Assembly (NCBI RefSeq): GCF_000374845.1
Contig: NZ_KB895424.1
Coordinates: 1-64,000 of the forward strand
Direction of reading: 5' to 3'
DNA: 64,000 nt
Origin: Paenibacillus terrigena DSM 21567
Lineage (GTDB): Bacteria; Bacillota; Bacilli; Paenibacillales; Paenibacillaceae
Positions 1 to 9,071 of the stretch are shown piece after piece. Each line of letters opens with the position of its first letter. Within the stretch, counting starts at the first letter, position 1. The notes under the pieces were generated by a model that did not search any database, was not told where the DNA came from, and was given only the letters and a program-made list of their open reading frames with translations. A program made the translations under genes and the position numbers.

Positions 1-286
<286 letters not shown>

Positions 287-380
287 AAACATTAAAACGC
301 AAATTTATTTCGCATCCGGTTTTCAGGGAGCAAAAGGCTTAAGTGCTGGATATTCCTGATATCCTTACGATATCTCAGTT

Positions 381-472
381 GGAGAGATACCCAAGTGGCT
401 ATAAGGGGACCCTCTGCTAAGGGGTTAGACTGCGTAAGTGGTGCGAGGGTTCGAATCCCTCTCTCTCCGCCA
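381..472 (+). tRNA. tRNA-Ser(GCT)
   Basis: Class II tRNA with a long variable arm. The acceptor stem GGAGAGA/TCTCTCC closes, the anticodon loop carries GCT, and CCA is encoded. It is the first tRNA after the 23S gene. Confidence 0.95.
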
Positions 473-513
473 TTGTACAAGCAACTCAAATGAGATATAA
501 TAAGTAATAATGT

Positions 514-590
514 GGCGGTGTAGCTCAGCTGGCTAGAGCGTACGGTTCATACCCGTGAGGTCGGGGGTTCGATTCCCTTCGCCGCTACCA
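514..590 (+). tRNA. tRNA-Met(CAT), elongator type
   Basis: Acceptor stem GGCGGTG pairs with CGCCGCT, the anticodon is CAT, and CCA is encoded. The fully paired first acceptor position and the overall sequence fit an elongator tRNA-Met rather than the initiator or the lysidine-modified tRNA-Ile. Confidence 0.9.
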
Positions 591-599
591 ATTTTATAC

Positions 600-675
600 G
601 GAGGCTTAGCTCAGCTGGGAGAGCATCTGCCTTACAAGCAGAGGGTCAGCGGTTCGATCCCGTTAGCCTCCACCA
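600..675 (+). tRNA. tRNA-Val(TAC)
   Basis: Acceptor stem GGAGGCT/AGCCTCC, anticodon TAC between CTGCCT and AAGCAG, encoded CCA. Confidence 0.95.
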
Positions 676-684
676 TCTTAATAC

Positions 685-760
<76 letters not shown>

Positions 761-777
761 TCAATATAATCGCATAT

Positions 778-854
778 GGAGCTGTGGTGTAGAGGCCTAA
801 CATGCCTGCCTGTCACGCAGGAGACCGCGGGTTCGAATCCCGTCAGCTCCGCCA
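778..854 (+). tRNA. tRNA-Asp(GTC)
   Basis: Acceptor stem GGAGCTG/CAGCTCC, anticodon GTC, encoded CCA. Confidence 0.95.
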
Positions 855-922
855 TTATATTACCTAAAAGTGGAGAGACTAACATCTCCTACACTTTATT
901 TTTTTGCTCAAAATCTCATTAT

Positions 923-998
<76 letters not shown>

Positions 999-1050
999 TT
1001 TGATTCCTAGCATAAGGTTAACACTTATGGGAATCATAATTGAATAGTAT

Positions 1051-1135
1051 GGAGGCTTAGTGAAGTGGCTAAACACGGCAGACTGTAAATCTGCTCTCTC
1101 CGAGTTCGGTGGTTCGAATCCATCAGCCTCCACCA
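1051..1135 (+). tRNA. tRNA-Tyr(GTA)
   Basis: Class II tRNA with a long variable arm. Acceptor stem GGAGGCT/AGCCTCC, anticodon GTA, encoded CCA. Confidence 0.95.
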
Positions 1136-1153
1136 TTTCTTATTTTTTAATAA

Positions 1154-1229
1154 GAGCCATTAGCTCAGTTGGTAGAGCACCTGACTTTTAATCAGGGTGT
1201 CGAAGGTTCGAGTCCTTCATGGCTCACCA
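1154..1229 (+). tRNA. tRNA-Lys(TTT)
   Basis: Acceptor stem GAGCCAT/ATGGCTC, anticodon TTT, encoded CCA. It is the last tRNA of the cluster. Confidence 0.95.
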
Positions 1230-1256
1230 GTTTTTTATCTAAATCATGTACATTCA

Positions 1257-1289
1257 ACGCTTCAGGTCATTTGACTTGAAGTGTTTTTT
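1257..1289 (+). terminator. intrinsic terminator of the rRNA-tRNA operon
   Basis: Arms ACGCTTCAGGTCA and TGACTTGAAGTGT pair over about 13 positions (two G-T pairs) with a very short loop, followed by six T. It ends the transcript after tRNA-Lys and lies directly against the next gene. Confidence 0.9.
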
Positions 1290-1291
1290 GC

Positions 1292-2302
1292 ATGCTTTCG
1301 AAGGAATCGGGGGAGACTACCAGCACAAAGCACTGTCTTATCCTGGGGGGATCACCAATCCGATATATTCTTGCACTTGTCATTAGTTTTGGTATCGTTG
1401 CTGCTGTTGTGCCAATCGTACGTCTTATGGCGATCCGCATGAAATTTGTTGACCGACCTACGACGCGTAAAATTCATGATAATCCGATTCCACTGATGGG
1501 TGGAATCGCTATCTATATAGGATTTATGGTGACGATTCTCCTCATGCGAGGATTTGATGCGCTATCCTTATCGATTACAATCGGCGGGACATTATTAGTT
1601 ATCATTGGTCTAGTCGATGATGGATTTAAGGCACTTGGGCGGGAATTCCCTGTGTGGCCGAGATTGATCATCTATTTGCTGACGGCCACCATTCCGCTAT
1701 GGTTCCATATCCAGATTACCGGCATTCGTGATTTCCATGAAGGGATGCTGATGTTTCCTAGCTGGTTCGTCTATGTATCGACAGTGGTATGGGTATTTTC
1801 CATGACGAATATGATGAATTTCATCGATGGCGTAGATGGGTTAGCTGCGGGCGTAGCCTCGATTTCCTCATTGACGTTATGCGTCGTTGCACTTATCAAA
1901 GGCGATGCTGAGACTGCGATCGTCACGATTGCGCTGTGCGGCGTATGTTTAGGTTTTCTACTATATAATTTCTATCCGGCTAAAATTTTTATGGGTGATG
2001 CGGGAGCGACGTTCCTTGGGTATACACTGGCCGTCATTGCTGTGAACGGTTCATTTAAAAGTACAGCCTTCGTTACCATTCTCATTCCGATGCTTGCCTT
2101 AGGCTTTCCGATCTTGGACACCATTATCGTGTTCTCCAGACGTCTTAAGGAAGGTAAAGGACTACATCGTGCGGATAAATTACATACACATCATGCATTA
2201 ATGCGCTGGGGGTTAACACAGCCGCAGGTTGTATCATTCATATACCTGGTTACAGTATTATTTGGCCTGCTGTCGATTGTCGTTATGCTCTCCATGCCTT
2301 AA
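1292..2302 (+). CDS. tagO: undecaprenyl-phosphate GlcNAc-1-phosphate transferase (TagO/WecA family)
   Basis: Integral membrane enzyme that transfers GlcNAc-1-phosphate from UDP-GlcNAc to undecaprenyl phosphate, the first step for wall teichoic acid or related wall polymers. The 336-residue protein has about ten hydrophobic segments and the family motifs: the PTTRKIHDNPIPLMGG region near residue 55, the VDDG Asp pair near 110, NFIDGVDGLAAG near 178, FMGDAGATFLGY near 230, and a His-rich cytoplasmic loop near 295 (LHRADKLHTHHALMRWG). The start is uncertain. ATG 1292 lies 3 nt after the T run of the preceding terminator and has no ribosome site, and no in-frame GTG or TTG follows before the first membrane segment. 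A non-canonical start after the G run near 1347 cannot be excluded. Confidence 0.9.
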   Translation: MLSKESGETTSTKHCLILGGSPIRYILALVISFGIVAAVVPIVRLMAIRMKFVDRPTTRKIHDNPIPLMGGIAIYIGFMVTILLMRGFDALSLSITIGGTLLVIIGLVDDGFKALGREFPVWPRLIIYLLTATIPLWFHIQITGIRDFHEGMLMFPSWFVYVSTVVWVFSMTNMMNFIDGVDGLAAGVASISSLTLCVVALIKGDAETAIVTIALCGVCLGFLLYNFYPAKIFMGDAGATFLGYTLAVIAVNGSFKSTAFVTILIPMLALGFPILDTIIVFSRRLKEGKGLHRADKLHTHHALMRWGLTQPQVVSFIYLVTVLFGLLSIVVMLSMP

Positions 2303-2338
2303 TGCAGCAGGCAAAATTGATAGGAGGAACAAGGTAAC

Positions 2339-3226
2339 ATGCATCGCATATTCCGGCTGTTATGGCTGGGTGTATTGCTTATATTAACGGTACCTTTAGG
2401 ACTGGGGACCTCTCTTGCTCATGCAGAAGAGGGAGAAGTACACGGAAAGGATACAGATTCCTTCCCTTTCTCACAAATTGCATGGGCACAAAAAAACAAT
2501 GCAGACCTATCTCTTTCACCAATACAACCATCGAGTCTTACTACTGCTGCGATGATGACGGATATTTTTCACAAGCTTGATGTTCAAATGCCCAGAGAAG
2601 TTGAAGGGCAATATCAAGTTGGAGTACCTGTAGCGCGAATTGCAGCAGCGTGGCTGCCTGGTGATTTATTGTACTATGGCGATTCGCATCCGAATAATCG
2701 TCAGCAGATGTGGGTCTCGGTGGTCGTTGACCAAGAGCACATTGCCTATGCTGGCCCTGAACAGTCAATTGTCTACCGCTCGATGAAGGAAGTGAATCGT
2801 CGGTACCCTCTGCTTGGCGTCCGACGCGTCTTATCCCAAACGGATCGCATGCGGTTCTCTCTCGTATTGCGTGCGGGGAACTATATTGGCGTACCCTATG
2901 TGCTTGGTGCTCGTTACGGGCAGACGAATACGTTCGACTGTTCATCTTTTATCAAAACCATCTACGCGAAGGAAGGCATTTCGCTGCCACGTGTATCCAG
3001 ACAACAAGCGAAGGTGGGGGAGCGCATTTCCCAGCAGGAGCTTCGCGTTGGAGACTTGTTATTTTTCACCGGCAAACAGTCCCGTCGGCAAATTGCACAC
3101 GTGGCCATGTATGCGGGTAGTGGCTTGATGATCCATACCTATGGAAAAGGCGGCGTTCAATATACAGCAATAAATCATCCGATCTGGAGGCAGCGATTCG
3201 TCATGGCTCGTCGCGTCGTGAAATAA
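2339..3226 (+). CDS. secreted NlpC/P60 cell-wall endopeptidase
   Basis: Secreted peptidoglycan hydrolase of the NlpC/P60 (C40) family, which cuts D-Glu-diaminopimelate-type bonds in wall peptides. A Sec signal peptide (LLWLGVLLILTVPLGLG, cleavage near AHA-EE) covers residues 1-29. A poorly conserved middle region with no recognised domain follows. The catalytic domain fills the last 120 residues: Cys in FDCSSF, His in IAHVAMY and a second His in MIHTYG. The start is supported by AGGAGG 8-10 nt upstream. It lies 36 bp after tagO and is probably cotranscribed, so synthesis and remodelling of the wall are neighbours here. Confidence 0.9.
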   Translation: MHRIFRLLWLGVLLILTVPLGLGTSLAHAEEGEVHGKDTDSFPFSQIAWAQKNNADLSLSPIQPSSLTTAAMMTDIFHKLDVQMPREVEGQYQVGVPVARIAAAWLPGDLLYYGDSHPNNRQQMWVSVVVDQEHIAYAGPEQSIVYRSMKEVNRRYPLLGVRRVLSQTDRMRFSLVLRAGNYIGVPYVLGARYGQTNTFDCSSFIKTIYAKEGISLPRVSRQQAKVGERISQQELRVGDLLFFTGKQSRRQIAHVAMYAGSGLMIHTYGKGGVQYTAINHPIWRQRFVMARRVVK

Positions 3227-3293
3227 TTCTATTGGTTATGTTACAATAGTAGCGAACAAGCAGTGAATGATTCGGATAGAGGCGGTTGGGCTA

Positions 3294-4415
3294 ATGACGG
3301 ATATGGCAACAAAGAGCAGATTAGAGAAGCTGTTGGGCGTAACATGTTCTGTAGTAGCATGCTCAGAAACCGAATGGCGATCAATGCAAGAGTCAGCTGA
3401 TGTGATGAATGAACAGGCGCTTAGCATTGAGCTGGGCGGTAAGGTTTATTTTCGCTGGCATCAGAAGGTCGGTTCGGACGTTGAACTGTTGACTGTCGAA
3501 TCGGATAGGTTGACCGGGGCGGAACGTGCACTAATTGAGTGGATTCTACAATCTTCACAGTTATCGAATAAGGAAGGAAGTCATAAATCGGGAAGCAGTG
3601 AAGAACAACGAGCGAACCAGCTGGGTCAGTGGATCCATGGGAAACTTGGCGGGCAATACACAGGCGTGCAAGATGAGGAGCTTCCGGAGAGTATCGGATT
3701 AAAAAGCCGATTGCTGCCTTCGATGATTCCTTTCCTACTCGTCTCGGAGCATCCGCAATTGACGCACACGACTTATACGGAGCTCTATAAGCTGCTTAAG
3801 TCGTATTTTGGTGGTGAAGTGTACTTGATTCCGCTCGAAGAGAAAGAATGGCTCATTTTATGTGCGGAGGAACTCTTGGCATCAGCCGAAGATCGGGAAG
3901 AGGACGGTTCAGAGAAGCCGGAAGAAGCGTTGGCTTTATTCTGCGAAGGGCTGTACGAACTTTTGTCGAATGAATGGCTTGGAGAATGTCATCTAGCCAT
4001 ATCTAATCCGATGGTGCCTGCTCATACACTCCTATCGACGGTAGGATTATTACGAGAGACCATGTATCTCGGACGAGCTTTTCATGTCACATCGAACATT
4101 CATCTGCCGTGGATGCTGCATATGGAGCGGTTAATCAACAGTATCCCAGATGGGGTACGCAGACAATTTATCGATCGGGTGCTCTCTCGCAGCGATGTGT
4201 TCCTAGATCCAGAGACGCTGACAACGCTTGAAGCCTTCTTCTTACTGGATTGCAATGTGAGTGATACGGCCAAGAAATTATACATTCATCGGAATACGCT
4301 TTTATATCGACTGGATAAGATTAAACAAGAGACAGGGCTTGACGTAAGAACGTTTGGCGATGCGGTTCTTGTGAAGTTGATTCTCTTATTGTATAAAGTG
4401 ACGAAAAGGAAGTAG
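3294..4415 (+). CDS. PucR-type helix-turn-helix transcriptional regulator
   Basis: Cytoplasmic DNA-binding protein of the PucR/CdaR architecture. The first 300 residues have no sharp motif. The last 60 form the characteristic PucR C-terminal helix-turn-helix (NVSDTAKKLYIHRNTLLYRL). ATG 3294 is preferred over ATG 3267, because GAGGCGG precedes it at proper distance and nothing comparable precedes 3267. The gene stands alone, 89 bp upstream of msmX, and controlling that ATPase is a natural but untested guess. Confidence 0.8.
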   Translation: MTDMATKSRLEKLLGVTCSVVACSETEWRSMQESADVMNEQALSIELGGKVYFRWHQKVGSDVELLTVESDRLTGAERALIEWILQSSQLSNKEGSHKSGSSEEQRANQLGQWIHGKLGGQYTGVQDEELPESIGLKSRLLPSMIPFLLVSEHPQLTHTTYTELYKLLKSYFGGEVYLIPLEEKEWLILCAEELLASAEDREEDGSEKPEEALALFCEGLYELLSNEWLGECHLAISNPMVPAHTLLSTVGLLRETMYLGRAFHVTSNIHLPWMLHMERLINSIPDGVRRQFIDRVLSRSDVFLDPETLTTLEAFFLLDCNVSDTAKKLYIHRNTLLYRLDKIKQETGLDVRTFGDAVLVKLILLLYKVTKRK

Positions 4416-4446
4416 TATTTTTGTGAAGTATGTGTATAGTCATCCG

Positions 4447-4476
4447 TTGGGACATGAGATAAGATAAATGTATAAA
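4447..4476 (+). promoter_or_regulatory. sigma-A type promoter of msmX/ugpC
   Basis: TTGGGA, 18-bp spacer, TATAAA, 28 bp before the msmX start codon. It is assigned by consensus match only. Confidence 0.55.
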
Positions 4477-4504
4477 ATAAATCTCTGTGTAGGGGGAATA
4501 TTCA

Positions 4505-5632
4505 ATGGCAGGCGTTAAATTAGAGCACATCTACAAAAAATATGCAGGTTCCGACAAAGCGACAGTAATCGATGTTAACTTAGACATTCAAGATAAAGAA
4601 TTCTTAGTATTGGTTGGTCCATCCGGTTGCGGTAAATCAACAACACTTCGTATGATCGCAGGTTTGGAGGAAATCTCCGAAGGTAAATTGTATATTGGAG
4701 ATCGTGTCGTAAATGATGTAGCGCCGAAAGATCGCGATATCGCGATGGTATTCCAATCCTATGCATTGTATCCACATATGAACGTATATCAAAACATGGC
4801 GTTTGGTTTGAAGCTTCGTAAGTTCAAAAAAGACGACATCGACAAACGTGTTCGTGAAGCAGCGAAAATCCTTGATATCGAGCACTTGCTAGATCGTAAA
4901 CCAAAAGCACTTTCTGGTGGTCAACGTCAGCGTGTTGCCTTGGGCCGTGCAATCGTTCGTGAACCGCAAGTATTCTTGATGGATGAGCCGCTCTCCAACT
5001 TGGACGCGAAACTTCGTGGACAAATGCGTGCGGAAATCTCCAAATTGGCTAAGCGTCTAGAGACAACTGTTATCTACGTAACGCATGACCAAATCGAGGC
5101 AATGACGATGGGTGATCGTATCGTTGTTATGAAAGACGGTATCATCCAACAAGCAGCTTCCCCTGACATTCTGTACAACCACCCTACGAACATCTTCGTA
5201 GCTGGATTTATCGGCGCTCCTACAATGAACTTCATCGAAGGCGACTTGTCTGAGCAAGGCGGAGCAGTTCGTTTCAGAGCAACTGGACTTGATGTTGAAG
5301 TGCCAGCTGGTAAAGCACAAGCACTTAAAGATAAAGGCTACATTGGCAAAAAAGTTATTCTTGGTGTTCGTCCTGAGGATATGCATGAAGAGCCAGTATT
5401 CTTGGAAGCATCGCCTAACAGCATCTTCAGCGCACATGTTGAAGTATCCGAGAACTTGGGTCATGAAATGTTGCTATACTTGAACGGTGTAGGTAAAGAC
5501 AGCGTAATCGCTCGTGTAGACGGACGTTCGAATACTAAAGAAGGTCAAAACATTAAGCTAGCAATCGACATGAACAAAATTCATGTATTCGATAAAGACA
5601 GCGAACTAAACGTATTCCAATACGAAGTGTAA
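4505..5632 (+). CDS. msmX: carbohydrate ABC transporter ATP-binding protein (MsmX/UgpC family)
   Basis: ATPase subunit that in Gram-positive bacteria serves several sugar importers encoded elsewhere. 375 residues, usual for the family: Walker A GPSGCGKST near 39-47, Q-loop, signature LSGGQRQR near 135, Walker B with DEPLSNLDAKLR near 158, His switch THDQ near 193, then the C-terminal TOBE-type regulatory domain. No permease or binding-protein genes are adjacent, which fits a shared ATPase. Codon use resembles the glycolytic genes (few synonymous choices, many AAA/GAA), suggesting high expression. It has its own promoter and terminator. Confidence 0.93.
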   Translation: MAGVKLEHIYKKYAGSDKATVIDVNLDIQDKEFLVLVGPSGCGKSTTLRMIAGLEEISEGKLYIGDRVVNDVAPKDRDIAMVFQSYALYPHMNVYQNMAFGLKLRKFKKDDIDKRVREAAKILDIEHLLDRKPKALSGGQRQRVALGRAIVREPQVFLMDEPLSNLDAKLRGQMRAEISKLAKRLETTVIYVTHDQIEAMTMGDRIVVMKDGIIQQAASPDILYNHPTNIFVAGFIGAPTMNFIEGDLSEQGGAVRFRATGLDVEVPAGKAQALKDKGYIGKKVILGVRPEDMHEEPVFLEASPNSIFSAHVEVSENLGHEMLLYLNGVGKDSVIARVDGRSNTKEGQNIKLAIDMNKIHVFDKDSELNVFQYEV

Positions 5633-5658
5633 GCACGTCATAACGTGTTATAATCAAA

Positions 5659-5685
5659 AACCGTCCTCTTGCAGGGCGGTTTTTG
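5659..5685 (+). terminator. intrinsic terminator after msmX
   Basis: Stem AACCGTCCT / AGGGCGGTT with a short loop, followed by a T run. Confidence 0.9.
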
Positions 5686-5706
5686 TGCTCATATGGAGCA
5701 TAGAAT

Positions 5707-5735
5707 TTGATTTCAATGGCAAGATCAGCTACGAT
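5707..5735 (+). promoter_or_regulatory. putative promoter of the hprK operon
   Basis: TTGATT, 17-bp spacer, TACGAT, about 30 bp upstream of the hprK start. Assigned by consensus match only. Confidence 0.45.
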
Positions 5736-5764
5736 AATGACATCGGTGATAAGGAGAGGAAGAT

Positions 5765-6703
5765 ATGTCTAAGAAGGTAAAAGTCTCAGAATTGGTCGAA
5801 CAATTCAACTTAGAGGTTCTTGCAGGGGAAGCAGGATTAAAACACGTCATTAAGGTCGATGATCTATACCGTCCAGGTCTTGAAATGGCGGGTTACTTCG
5901 AATATCATCCCGTCGACCGCGTGCAAATTCTAGGGAAGACGGAACTGGCTTTCTTCCAGATGCTATCGCCTGAAGAGCGGAAGAGTCGGATTGAGCAATT
6001 TGGTTCAGAAGAGACACCATGTATCGTCGTCACAAGAAATTTGGATGTTCCGCAAGAGTTTGTTGATTTGGCGAATGAGAAGAATATTGCATTATTACGC
6101 AGCCCAGTTGCAACGACAACTCTTTCAAGCCGGATTACAGGATTCCTGGAGAGACGTCTCGCTCCTACGACAACGATTCACGGGGTACTCGTCGATGTAT
6201 ATGGTGTAGGGATGCTCATCACAGGAAGCAGCGGAATTGGTAAAAGTGAGACAGCACTAGAACTCGTGAAGCGCGGACATCGCCTTGTGGCGGATGATGC
6301 GGTGGAAATTCGCCAAACTTCCGATTTTCAGCTGCATGCAACAGCACCCGAATTGATTCGTCACTTGCTCGAAATCCGTGGGATCGGGATCATCAATGTG
6401 ATGACATTGTTCGGTGCCGGTGCAGTACGGAACAATAAGCGTATTAGTGTTGTCATCAAGCTGGAGGCTTGGCAGCAGGACAAGCAATATGATCGTCTTG
6501 GGCTTGATGAAGAGAAAACACGGATTATTGATACGGATATTCCACTCGTTACGATCCCTGTTCGTCCGGGCCGAAACTTAGCCGTTATTATTGAGGTGGC
6601 TGCGATGAACTATCGCTTGAAACGGATGGGTTATAACGCTGCTTTGCAGTTTACGAATAAGCTGACAGAGACGATCTCCGAGGATACGGACGATTTGGAT
6701 TAA
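5765..6703 (+). CDS. hprK: HPr kinase/phosphorylase
   Basis: Bifunctional sensor enzyme of carbon catabolite repression that phosphorylates and dephosphorylates Ser46 of HPr (and of the HPr/Crh protein at 26760). 312 residues: N-terminal domain about 1-130, then the catalytic domain with the conserved IHG near 140, Walker [10 protein letters not shown] near 156-164, VADDAVEI, and the signature [20 protein letters not shown] near 203-222. AAGGAGAGGAAGAT precedes the ATG. It is the first gene of hprK-lgt-ppaX-acyltransferase, the same order as in Bacillus. Confidence 0.97.
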   Translation: MSKKVKVSELVEQFNLEVLAGEAGLKHVIKVDDLYRPGLEMAGYFEYHPVDRVQILGKTELAFFQMLSPEERKSRIEQFGSEETPCIVVTRNLDVPQEFVDLANEKNIALLRSPVATTTLSSRITGFLERRLAPTTTIHGVLVDVYGVGMLITGSSGIGKSETALELVKRGHRLVADDAVEIRQTSDFQLHATAPELIRHLLEIRGIGIINVMTLFGAGAVRNNKRISVVIKLEAWQQDKQYDRLGLDEEKTRIIDTDIPLVTIPVRPGRNLAVIIEVAAMNYRLKRMGYNAALQFTNKLTETISEDTDDLD

Positions 6704-6738
6704 GATTTACGAATTGGACAGAAGTAGGAGTGTGAGTT

Positions 6739-7791
6739 ATGCAATATTTGTTGTTGAACCCTATCGCATTTTCCATCGGACCGATTGCTGTTCATTGGTA
6801 TGGCATCATCCTCGGAACTGCGGCATTAGTGGGTTTATTAATTGCGATTCGCGAAGGTAATCGATTCGGCATTCCGCAAGATTTCTTCATGGATTTGTTA
6901 TTGTTCGGTGTACCTTCAGCAATCATTGGTGCGCGGATTTATTATGTTGCGTTTAAATGGGATGAATATAAGGACAATCTCTTGGATGTGTTCAAAATAT
7001 GGAACGGTGGGATCGCGATCTATGGCGCGCTCATCGGTGCGATTATCTGTGCAATCATCTTGGTCCGCAAGAAGGGATATTCATTCTGGCGAATTGCGGA
7101 TATTTGTGCACCTGCCTTATTGGCAGGGCAGATGATTGGCCGTTGGGGGAACTTCGTAAACCAAGAGGCATACGGCGGTCCTGTGTCAGAGTCCTTCCTT
7201 CGCAATACGCTTCATTTACCGGATTTTATCGTCAATCAGATGTATGTGCAAGAAGCTGCAGGCATGGTCTATCATCATCCGACATTTTTGTATGAATCGG
7301 TATGGAATCTCATCGGGATGCTTATACTCTTCGTGCTGCGTCGTCAATCCTTCTTGCGCGCAGGGGAATTATTCATGTCTTATTTCATTTGGTATTCAGT
7401 AGGACGTTTCTTCGTGGAAGGTCTGCGGACGGATAGCCTTGCATTCCTCGGCCCCGATTGGCTCGCTTCCTTCGTCGGATTCTTCTGGGCGCCAATGGAA
7501 GTCGTGTTCGAACCAGGTCATTTGGATCCAGCTTACGGCAATGTACGTATCTCGCAATTGCTCGCGATTCTGATTGTTGTCGCAGCGATTATTATAATTA
7601 TCGTGCGCCGCGTCAAAGGCTATGCTAACACACGTTACTTAGATCCAATTATCAATACGAAAACCTCTGCGGTACAAGAGATCGCTGCAGCAAGCCAGGC
7701 AACAAGCGTCGCAGAATCAGTTAACCGCACTCCGCAACATGAGGATGGCTCAGCCGGTGAGTCGTCAGACAAGAAGGAGCCTACATCGTGA
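6739..7791 (+). CDS. lgt: prolipoprotein diacylglyceryl transferase
   Basis: Membrane enzyme that moves diacylglycerol from phosphatidylglycerol to the lipobox Cys of prelipoproteins, the first step of lipoprotein maturation. Seven membrane segments fill the first 285 residues; the signature GRWGNFVNQEAYGG is near 137-150. With 350 residues it is longer than the common 270-290. The extra 60 C-terminal residues are polar low-complexity (AASQATSVAESV, DGSAGESSDKKEP) and carry no recognised domain. The stop overlaps the GTG start of ppaX by 4 nt. Substrates in this window include the lipoproteins at 22262 and 30877. Confidence 0.97.
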   Translation: MQYLLLNPIAFSIGPIAVHWYGIILGTAALVGLLIAIREGNRFGIPQDFFMDLLLFGVPSAIIGARIYYVAFKWDEYKDNLLDVFKIWNGGIAIYGALIGAIICAIILVRKKGYSFWRIADICAPALLAGQMIGRWGNFVNQEAYGGPVSESFLRNTLHLPDFIVNQMYVQEAAGMVYHHPTFLYESVWNLIGMLILFVLRRQSFLRAGELFMSYFIWYSVGRFFVEGLRTDSLAFLGPDWLASFVGFFWAPMEVVFEPGHLDPAYGNVRISQLLAILIVVAAIIIIIVRRVKGYANTRYLDPIINTKTSAVQEIAAASQATSVAESVNRTPQHEDGSAGESSDKKEPTS

Positions 7792-8441
7792 TTGAAACAG
7801 TTTTATTTGATTTAGATGGTACGATTATTGATACGAATGAATTAATTATTGAGACATTCCTCCATGTACTCAAAGAACATACACCGCCGACGTTCACACG
7901 CGAACAGATCATCCCGAGCATGGGGCAGACGTTAGAGAGTCAGATGCGTCTTTTTACGGGTCAAGAGGATGTTACGCCATTCGTAGATGCTTATCGGACA
8001 TATAATCGTGAACGGCATGATGAATTGGTACGTGAGTTTCCCTATGTACTTGAAGTCATTGAGAATTTACATCGTCACGGGATTAAGCTCGGAGTGGTTA
8101 CAACCAAGGTTCGTGAGACGACAGAACGCGCCTTGCAGATGTTCGGCTTATTCCCTTATCTGGGAACGGTTGTTACGATTCTAGATGTGGAGCATCCAAA
8201 GCCGCACCCGGAACCGGTATTAATGGCCATGAATCAGCTAGGCGCGAATCCTGCGACGACATTGATGGTGGGTGACAGCCCGGCAGATATTCAAGCTGCG
8301 AATGCGGCTGGTGCCATTTCCGTTGCTGTCGGTTGGTCATTGAAAGGTGAGGCTGCGTTAAGGCCATACGAGCCGAAGCATGTCATTCATGATATGCGGG
8401 ATTTATACACCTTAGTCGGATTGGAGCAGGATGGCGTGTGA
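7788..8441 (+). CDS. ppaX: pyrophosphatase PpaX (HAD family)
   Basis: HAD-superfamily phosphatase. Its Bacillus homologue hydrolyses pyrophosphate released when HprK/P dephosphorylates P-Ser-HPr, and the position in an hprK operon supports that role. Motif I LFDLDGTIID is at residues 5-14, motif II VVTTK near 104, motif III K with HPKPHPEP near 142, motif IV VGDSPADIQAA near 164. The start is GTG at 7788, with AAGGAG 7 nt upstream and a 4-nt overlap with lgt. The stop overlaps the next gene by 4 nt, so translation is likely coupled along the operon. Confidence 0.93.
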   Translation: MIETVLFDLDGTIIDTNELIIETFLHVLKEHTPPTFTREQIIPSMGQTLESQMRLFTGQEDVTPFVDAYRTYNRERHDELVREFPYVLEVIENLHRHGIKLGVVTTKVRETTERALQMFGLFPYLGTVVTILDVEHPKPHPEPVLMAMNQLGANPATTLMVGDSPADIQAANAAGAISVAVGWSLKGEAALRPYEPKHVIHDMRDLYTLVGLEQDGV

Positions 8442-8920
8442 GAAATGTTGAGCGATATCCCGTAGAAGGATCGAATGCGCTCTGGCAAATTTACCGCACA
8501 GTCAGTCCATGGAAGGGCGTCAAAAACTTTATTTGCATCCAAATGGCAAGATATTGTCCTCATTTACCATTAAAGAATTGGATCTATCGCCATATGCTTG
8601 GCATGAAGATTGGCAAAGACACGGCGTTTGGCCTGATGGTCATGGTGGATGTATTCTTTCCTGAACGCATTATCATTGGCGATAACTCAATTATTGGCTA
8701 CAATACGACGATTCTGGCCCATGAATATTTAATCAAGGAATATCGCCTAGGGGATGTGAAGATTGGTTCCAACGTCATGATCGGTGCGAACTCCACGATT
8801 TTACCTGGGGTGACGATTGGCGATCATGCGGTTGTGGCGGCAGGTTCCGTCGTACACAAAGATGTGGCAGCAGGACAATTCGTCGGTGGCAATCCGATGC
8901 AGATCATCTCCCCCAAATAA
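8438..8920 (+). CDS. left-handed beta-helix acyltransferase (YvoF-like)
   Basis: Cytoplasmic acyltransferase of the hexapeptide-repeat class; acceptor unknown. 160 residues: a basic N-terminal part, then repeats IIIGDNSIIGYNTTI, VKIGSNVMIGANSTI, VTIGDHAVVAAGSVV with the usual I/V-G-x pattern, ending in FVGGNPMQII. The likely active-site His lies in ILAHEY near residue 94. The start is GTG 8438, overlapping ppaX by 4 nt; an ATG 8 nt inside is out of frame. The same gene follows ppaX in Bacillus (yvoF). Confidence 0.85.
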   Translation: MRNVERYPVEGSNALWQIYRTVSPWKGVKNFICIQMARYCPHLPLKNWIYRHMLGMKIGKDTAFGLMVMVDVFFPERIIIGDNSIIGYNTTILAHEYLIKEYRLGDVKIGSNVMIGANSTILPGVTIGDHAVVAAGSVVHKDVAAGQFVGGNPMQIISPK

Positions 8921-8937
8921 CCTAACATAGAAGCAGA

Positions 8938-8970
8938 ATACCTACGGCCTATGCTGTAGGTATTTTTTTT
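8938..8970 (+). terminator. intrinsic terminator of the hprK operon
   Basis: Stem AATACCTAC / GTAGGTATT with a 9-10 nt loop, then eight T. Confidence 0.92.
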
Positions 8971-9071
8971 GTGAAAATAGAATGACGTATTCCAGAAAAC
9001 ATGGTAATTTAATGTAGCGAGTATATCATGGATTTTTGTTCCATGGGTTGTCTGGGGAGGCATTGAGGGGA